Assembly: GCF_900114715.1 (NCBI RefSeq)
Contig: NZ_FOTY01000008.1
Location: forward strand, 41,899-105,898
Direction of reading: 5' to 3'
Origin: Salibacterium qingdaonense
GTDB lineage: Bacteria; Bacillota; Bacilli; Bacillales; Marinococcaceae
Length of the DNA stretch: 64,000 nt
The notes under the pieces were generated by a model that saw only the letters and a list, made by a program, of their open reading frames with translations, had not been told where the DNA came from and searched no databases. The position numbers and the translations under genes were made by a program. This document shows positions 60,521-64,000 of this stretch, piece by piece (the stretch's first letter is position 1; the number at the start of each line of letters is the position of its first letter).

Positions 60521-60647
60521 GGACTCTTTCTATTGTATTCTGTCCGTTATCTCACTTTACCGGACACTTTTTCCCCATTTCCCTCTTATTTTGTCCCCTA
60601 TCCAAAAATAATGGACACTTCCGCGCTGTTTTTGCGCAAAAGTGTCC
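60521..60647. repeat. Alternating-box array L
   Basis: GGACT, 15, TGTCC, 16, GGACA, 25, TGTCC, 16, GGACA, 25, TGTCC. Lies between abfA and the GGDEF-EAL gene, its left end 26 bases beyond the abfA -35. The last 25-base gap contains an extra GCGC hairpin. Confidence 0.88.
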
Positions 60648-60660
60648 ATTATCCTCAAGT

Positions 60661-62733
60661 CTACGTCTGCGGCGGCGCAGTAATAACACCGGATTCGAGC
60701 AGCGGATTCACTTCTTCGGTCGAAAGCGGACGGCTGAAGTAGCAGCCCTGAATCTCATCCACTCCAAGTGACCGCAGCGCCCGGCATTCTTTTTCATATT
60801 CGACCCCCTCAGCCACCATGCTCATCCCAAGTGAGTGTCCGAGGTACACTACCGTATCTGCCATTGGTTGATACCCATCTTCTTCCGAGACACCCTGGAC
60901 CAGCGAACGATCCAGCTTTATTGTATCCACCGGGAACTTTTGCAGGTACGACAGCGCCGAATACCCGGTGCCAAAATCATCCAGAGCGATGCGGACGCCG
61001 TGTTCCTGCAGGCTTTCCAGAATATCTTGGGCCGTCGATTCATTTTCAATCAGCATGCTCTCCGTGATTTCGAGTTCGAGCCATCCCGGCTCCACATTGT
61101 ATTCCTGAAAAATAGACAGAAAATGGGAAGCGACGTTCGTCTGCAGCAGCTGATTCGCCGATAGATTGATCGATACGGGAACAGGCTCCAGCCCTTTCTG
61201 CTGCCACTGCCGAATCTGACAGCTTACGGCACGCATGACCCAGTCGCCGATGTCGTTGATCCATGTCGTTTTCTCGGCGAGCGGTAGAAACTCTCCAGGG
61301 GAAATGCTGCCGTGTTCCGGATGATCCCAGCGGAGCAGAGCCTCCATGCTCTGAATCGTACCGTTACCGGGATTAACTCTCGGCTGGTACACCATATGAA
61401 ACTGATCTTCCTCAAGCGCCTGGTTGAGGTCATTCTGCAGGGAAAACAGATGCTCCGTCTTTTCATCGGCTTCCGCACTGTACAGACGATATTCGTTCTT
61501 TTGCTCCCCTTTCACGCGGTACATGGCAAGATCGGCGTGACGCGTCATGGTTACGGCATCCCGGCCTGATTCCGGATACACCGAAGCGCCGATACTGCCG
61601 GTCACATTCAGCTCATACTCATCCACGAGATACGCCTCCTGAAAACCGGCCAGAATAGCTTCAGCTAGTTCTTTTAGTTCATCAACGTTCTCCATCTCCT
61701 TTAGAATCACCGCAAATTCATCTCCCCCGATTCTGGCGGTGAATCCGCGGCTCCCTGCGATGCGGTCCAGCCGCCGTGCCACTTCCACAAGGAGCTTGTC
61801 TCCAACGAGGTGACCGAGAGTGTCATTGATGTATTTGAAGCCATCCAGATCAATGAGCATCATCCCGAACATCTCCTCGTCCGCTTCAGCCGTTTCCACT
61901 TTGGAGTGGAGGGTTTCATCAAACAAGCGGCGGTTGGCAAGCCCTGTTAAATGGTCATAATACGCCATATGCCGGATGGTTTCTTCATTTTTTTTATTGT
62001 CGGTAATGTCGTTACGGATGGCAAGATACTGATACGGTTTCCCGGTTTCATCCTTTACTGGAACAATCGTCGTTTCCACCCAGTAATACGACCCTTCTTT
62101 CGTCTGATTCCGAAGCTCCCCCTTCCATACGTTTCCAGAACCGATCGTGCGCCACATCTCCTTGAAAAATTCCCGGTCATGCCCTCCCGAGTTCACAACG
62201 CGGTGAGTATTTCCGATTAATTCTTCCCTTGTGTATCCCGAAATCTCACAGAACTTGTCATTCACGTACGTAATACGGCCCTTTTGATCAGTAATTGCGA
62301 CAATAGAAGATTGATCCAGCGCATACTTCATATCCGCCAGATCTTTCAGAGTATCCTGGAGTTTCGACTCGATAACCTGCTTTTCCGTCACATCCACCAT
62401 AAATCCCATGATCTTTCTGCTGCTTACATCTTCCACCAGCTGCGCGTACAGCTCCATATTAATCGGCACGCGGCTGCCGGTGTGGGCTTCGGTGTAGAAA
62501 TGAATCCGGCGGCGCCTGCCTTCCATCAGCTTCTGAAACTCCTCTGCCTTGTCATTCTCGACACGCTGCCGGATGACTGCGAGAAACGATGCGTACTCCA
62601 GTGCTGATGGCTCCGCTCCAAGCATGGCTGCCACATCTTCGCTGCAATACGTTATGTATCCGTCTTCGACTATGTAGATACCCTGCCGCGGGGAACCGTT
62701 TCCCTCCGCTTCCTGCATGATATCCTGTATCAT
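60661..62733 (-). CDS. PAS-PAS-GGDEF-EAL cyclic-di-GMP protein
   Basis: 690 residues, no membrane segment. First PAS about 18-125, second PAS plus PAC about 135-258 (YVNDKFCEISGYTREELIGN, WVETTIVPVKDETGKPYQYL), GGDEF domain about 265-425 with intact GGDEF in RIGGDEFAVI, EAL domain about 440-685 with intact MEALLRW, LDDFGTGYSAL and VAEGVE motifs. Both cyclase and phosphodiesterase residues look functional. Start at 62733 (AAGGAGGAGG); an open frame continues 76 codons upstream without protein-like character. Confidence 0.93.
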   Translation of the reverse strand: MIQDIMQEAEGNGSPRQGIYIVEDGYITYCSEDVAAMLGAEPSALEYASFLAVIRQRVENDKAEEFQKLMEGRRRRIHFYTEAHTGSRVPINMELYAQLVEDVSSRKIMGFMVDVTEKQVIESKLQDTLKDLADMKYALDQSSIVAITDQKGRITYVNDKFCEISGYTREELIGNTHRVVNSGGHDREFFKEMWRTIGSGNVWKGELRNQTKEGSYYWVETTIVPVKDETGKPYQYLAIRNDITDNKKNEETIRHMAYYDHLTGLANRRLFDETLHSKVETAEADEEMFGMMLIDLDGFKYINDTLGHLVGDKLLVEVARRLDRIAGSRGFTARIGGDEFAVILKEMENVDELKELAEAILAGFQEAYLVDEYELNVTGSIGASVYPESGRDAVTMTRHADLAMYRVKGEQKNEYRLYSAEADEKTEHLFSLQNDLNQALEEDQFHMVYQPRVNPGNGTIQSMEALLRWDHPEHGSISPGEFLPLAEKTTWINDIGDWVMRAVSCQIRQWQQKGLEPVPVSINLSANQLLQTNVASHFLSIFQEYNVEPGWLELEITESMLIENESTAQDILESLQEHGVRIALDDFGTGYSALSYLQKFPVDTIKLDRSLVQGVSEEDGYQPMADTVVYLGHSLGMSMVAEGVEYEKECRALRSLGVDEIQGCYFSRPLSTEEVNPLLESGVITAPPQT

Positions 62734-62866
62734 TCGTACCTCCTCCTTCCATAGATCCATACTGGTTACCATTGTACTATGAATGAAGGGGCAAAAGACA
62801 CATGTCAACCTGTAGAGAAATAAATGGGTGAAACTACGGCTGTTGATTATCCAAATATAGGAACCG

Positions 62867-62934
62867 TTTCGTTGGACTCCGCCTTTCCTGCCCGCTTTCC
62901 GCGGGTGTCGGGCAGACGGCTTCGTCCAACGAAA
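62867..62934. repeat. Intergenic hairpin repeat of the Bacillus CTTTCCGCGGG type
   Basis: TTTCGTTGGAC (62867) pairs with GTCCAACGAAA (62924-62934), and inside CTGCCCG pairs with CGGGCAG, leaving a GCTTTCCGCGGGTGT loop. Similar CGCTTTCCGCGGG hairpins are dispersed in many Bacillaceae genomes. The remaining bases of 62734-63034 show no gene. Confidence 0.75.
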
Positions 62935-63034
62935 AAGAAAGGGGAGACATGCTTTGATCACAGGTGCACCCTCCTCATAGAATCCTTTCCCATTCCTTTA
63001 TATGGTAAATCAACAGGCGTGGATTATTGCAGAC

Positions 63035-63259
63035 CTATCCGTGCTTTTGATTCTCGTTTTCCGCCCCGTTGTTTTTCTTTTTCTTATAGAGCACGTAAAT
63101 CGCATTTCCAACCACGACTAATGCAACAACAGCCAAGTACCATATTACGAATGTTAAGTTCAGGTCACGTTGGACGACAAAGATTCCAATAAAAGTCCCA
63201 AGCATTGCCGTTAGAGCCAATACACTTAGTCGCCACTCGGAGTATTCGGATTTCTTCAC
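63035..63259 (-). CDS. Small membrane protein, unrecognised
   Basis: 74 residues from the GTG at 63259 (AGGGAG six bases upstream): two membrane segments (LSVLALTAMLGTFIGIFVVQ and FVIWYLAVVALVVVGNAIYV) and a basic tail KKKKNNGAENENQKHG. An upstream in-frame ATG at 63313 lacks a site. Confidence 0.6.
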   Translation of the reverse strand: MKKSEYSEWRLSVLALTAMLGTFIGIFVVQRDLNLTFVIWYLAVVALVVVGNAIYVLYKKKKNNGAENENQKHG

Positions 63260-63373
63260 TTCATACTCCCTCCCTTCATTCTTCAATTTTTTATTTATGC
63301 TTCGTTCCTTCAATTATTGCACCCTTTAATTTAAGTACATCAATTCACAAAGCAGGAATCATTTATTTTGGAT

Positions 63374-63685
63374 TTATTCGTGTTTAACTTCTTCTATTTT
63401 TTCCTTAGTCCCATCTTCTCGTTTATAAAAAACTTCATTATCTTGTATTGGGCTGATGGCATACCAAAATCTTTTATCTTCTTCAACCTCCAAAATTCTT
63501 GCTTTTTCTTTGCCTACAAATACCTCTGATATGGAATTGTCACTAATTGGACCAGAGTAAATATAAGGTGATTGATTCATAGCAGACCATTTATCAGGAG
63601 AATTCCACTCGCCTCCTCTTGTATGTTTCCATTCCCATTGTTTATCTTGTTTTTTGACCTGAATCCGTGATAAAGAGGGTTATTG
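63374..63685 (-). pseudogene. 5-prime truncated gene, product unknown
   Basis: From the stop at 63374 back to a TAA near 63686 the minus frame reads as one coherent protein (VKKQDKQWEWKHTRGGEWNS, PDKWSAMNQSPYIYSGPISD, RILEVEEDKRFWYAISPIQD) but has no start codon with a ribosome binding site before the internal ATG at 63580. It is best read as the C-terminal part of a gene whose beginning is lost. Confidence 0.45.
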
Positions 63686-63738
63686 TTTGAGTGAGGTTCC
63701 GTTCTATATCTATAACTCGTTTCTACTTTAGGAATACG

Positions 63739-63824
63739 CTGGGGGCAAAGAAGCATCCGCTGCAGGCGGACGTTTTCCGCGGGCAGCGCCTCAGCTATAT
63801 CAAACGGAAAAACCGCCGTTTGAT
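63739..63824. repeat. Bacillus-type TTTTCCGCGGGC repeat and adjoining hairpin
   Basis: GCGGACGTTTTCCGCGGGCAGCGCCTCAGC belongs to the same dispersed class as the element at 62867 (shared TTCCGCGGG). Next to it ATCAAACGG pairs with CCGTTTGAT at 63799-63823. The bases from 63825 to 64000 show no gene. Confidence 0.6.
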
Positions 63825-64000
63825 AGGATCTTCGGCTGCTGCTCTTCCCGCTGGAAGCGCCGCCTTCCGCTCCTGCCTTCGTTTTCTTTTCTTTAGAAAA
63901 GGGTGCTCTTGCAGCAACACAAAGAAACCTACAGGGTTTCTATAGGTTCGCTCATCGATAGAACAGGTTGAAGCAAAAGAGGACGCGCTGTCTTTTTAGG

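Noticed and set aside
60661..62961. Longer version of the GGDEF-EAL protein starting at 62961.
   Set aside because: The extra 76 codons run through the hairpin repeat at 62867 and lack a binding site; AAGGAGGAGG precedes the ATG at 62733.

Overview
The window looks like a chromosomal segment of a Gram-positive, endospore-lineage Firmicute of the family Bacillaceae, plausibly a halo- or alkaliphilic genus. The evidence is strong AGGAGG-type ribosome binding sites, frequent GTG/TTG starts, many Bacillales-restricted small families (DUF1659, DUF2922, YvrJ, DUF421, DUF4003, DUF4181, DUF5412, DUF6366), lipoproteins with Bacillus-style lipoboxes, AraR/CcpA-type control, and no rRNA, intact tRNA or phage block. 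Genes on both strands are short, mostly monocistronic or in 2-4 gene operons.

Layout. 1-4.3 kb: ROK-regulated sugar ABC importer (regulator, binding protein, two permeases, the last cut by the window edge). 4.3-15.5 kb: DUF4003, DUF421, an ECF sigma/anti-sigma pair, DinB, padR-chrA, an acidic protein, PAP2, MFS exporter plus GbsR, and the DUF1659-DUF2922-YvrJ set. 15.8-27 kb: a YtrA/YtrB-like GntR-ABC operon, many small membrane proteins (two DUF4181-like paralogues), VanZ, aldo/keto reductase, PhzF. 27-33 kb: a response regulator-histidine kinase-lipoprotein-SLH cluster and a PadR/membrane-protein pair. 33-41 kb: accessory zone with two toxin-antitoxin pairs, a solitary PemK/MazF protein, AT-rich hypotheticals, gene remnants and a flavin monooxygenase. 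41-46 kb: UbiA prenyltransferase, chemoreceptor, DUF805, RDD. 46.3-53.7 kb: a polyamine/envelope-stress cluster (DUF4178, speD, K+ channel, speE, DUF350, DUF4247, pspA) interrupted by a DUF2975-XRE-lipoprotein cassette. 55.6-60.5 kb: arabino-oligosaccharide import (AraNPQ-like) and abfA with AraR boxes placed against the promoters and CcpA cre sites. 60.6-62.7 kb: PAS-GGDEF-EAL protein, then repeat-rich end.

The most unusual feature is non-coding. Twelve intergenic stretches hold arrays of short boxes in strictly alternating orientation (TGTCY, then RGACA, and so on) with fixed gaps of 16 or 17 bases on one side and 15 or 25 on the other. Box starts are therefore 20-22 or 30 bp apart, that is two or three DNA turns, so all boxes face one side of the helix. 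Different arrays keep this ruler but use different box sequences. In two places near-identical copies flank a gene cassette as direct repeats (DUF421 at 5.6-6.3 kb; DUF2975-XRE-lipoprotein at 48.8-49.9 kb, inside the polyamine cluster). Two further arrays are 21-bp tandem direct repeats, also two helical turns. I know of no named element with this description; whether it is a protein-binding array, an RNA hairpin series or a mobile repeat cannot be decided from the sequence alone.
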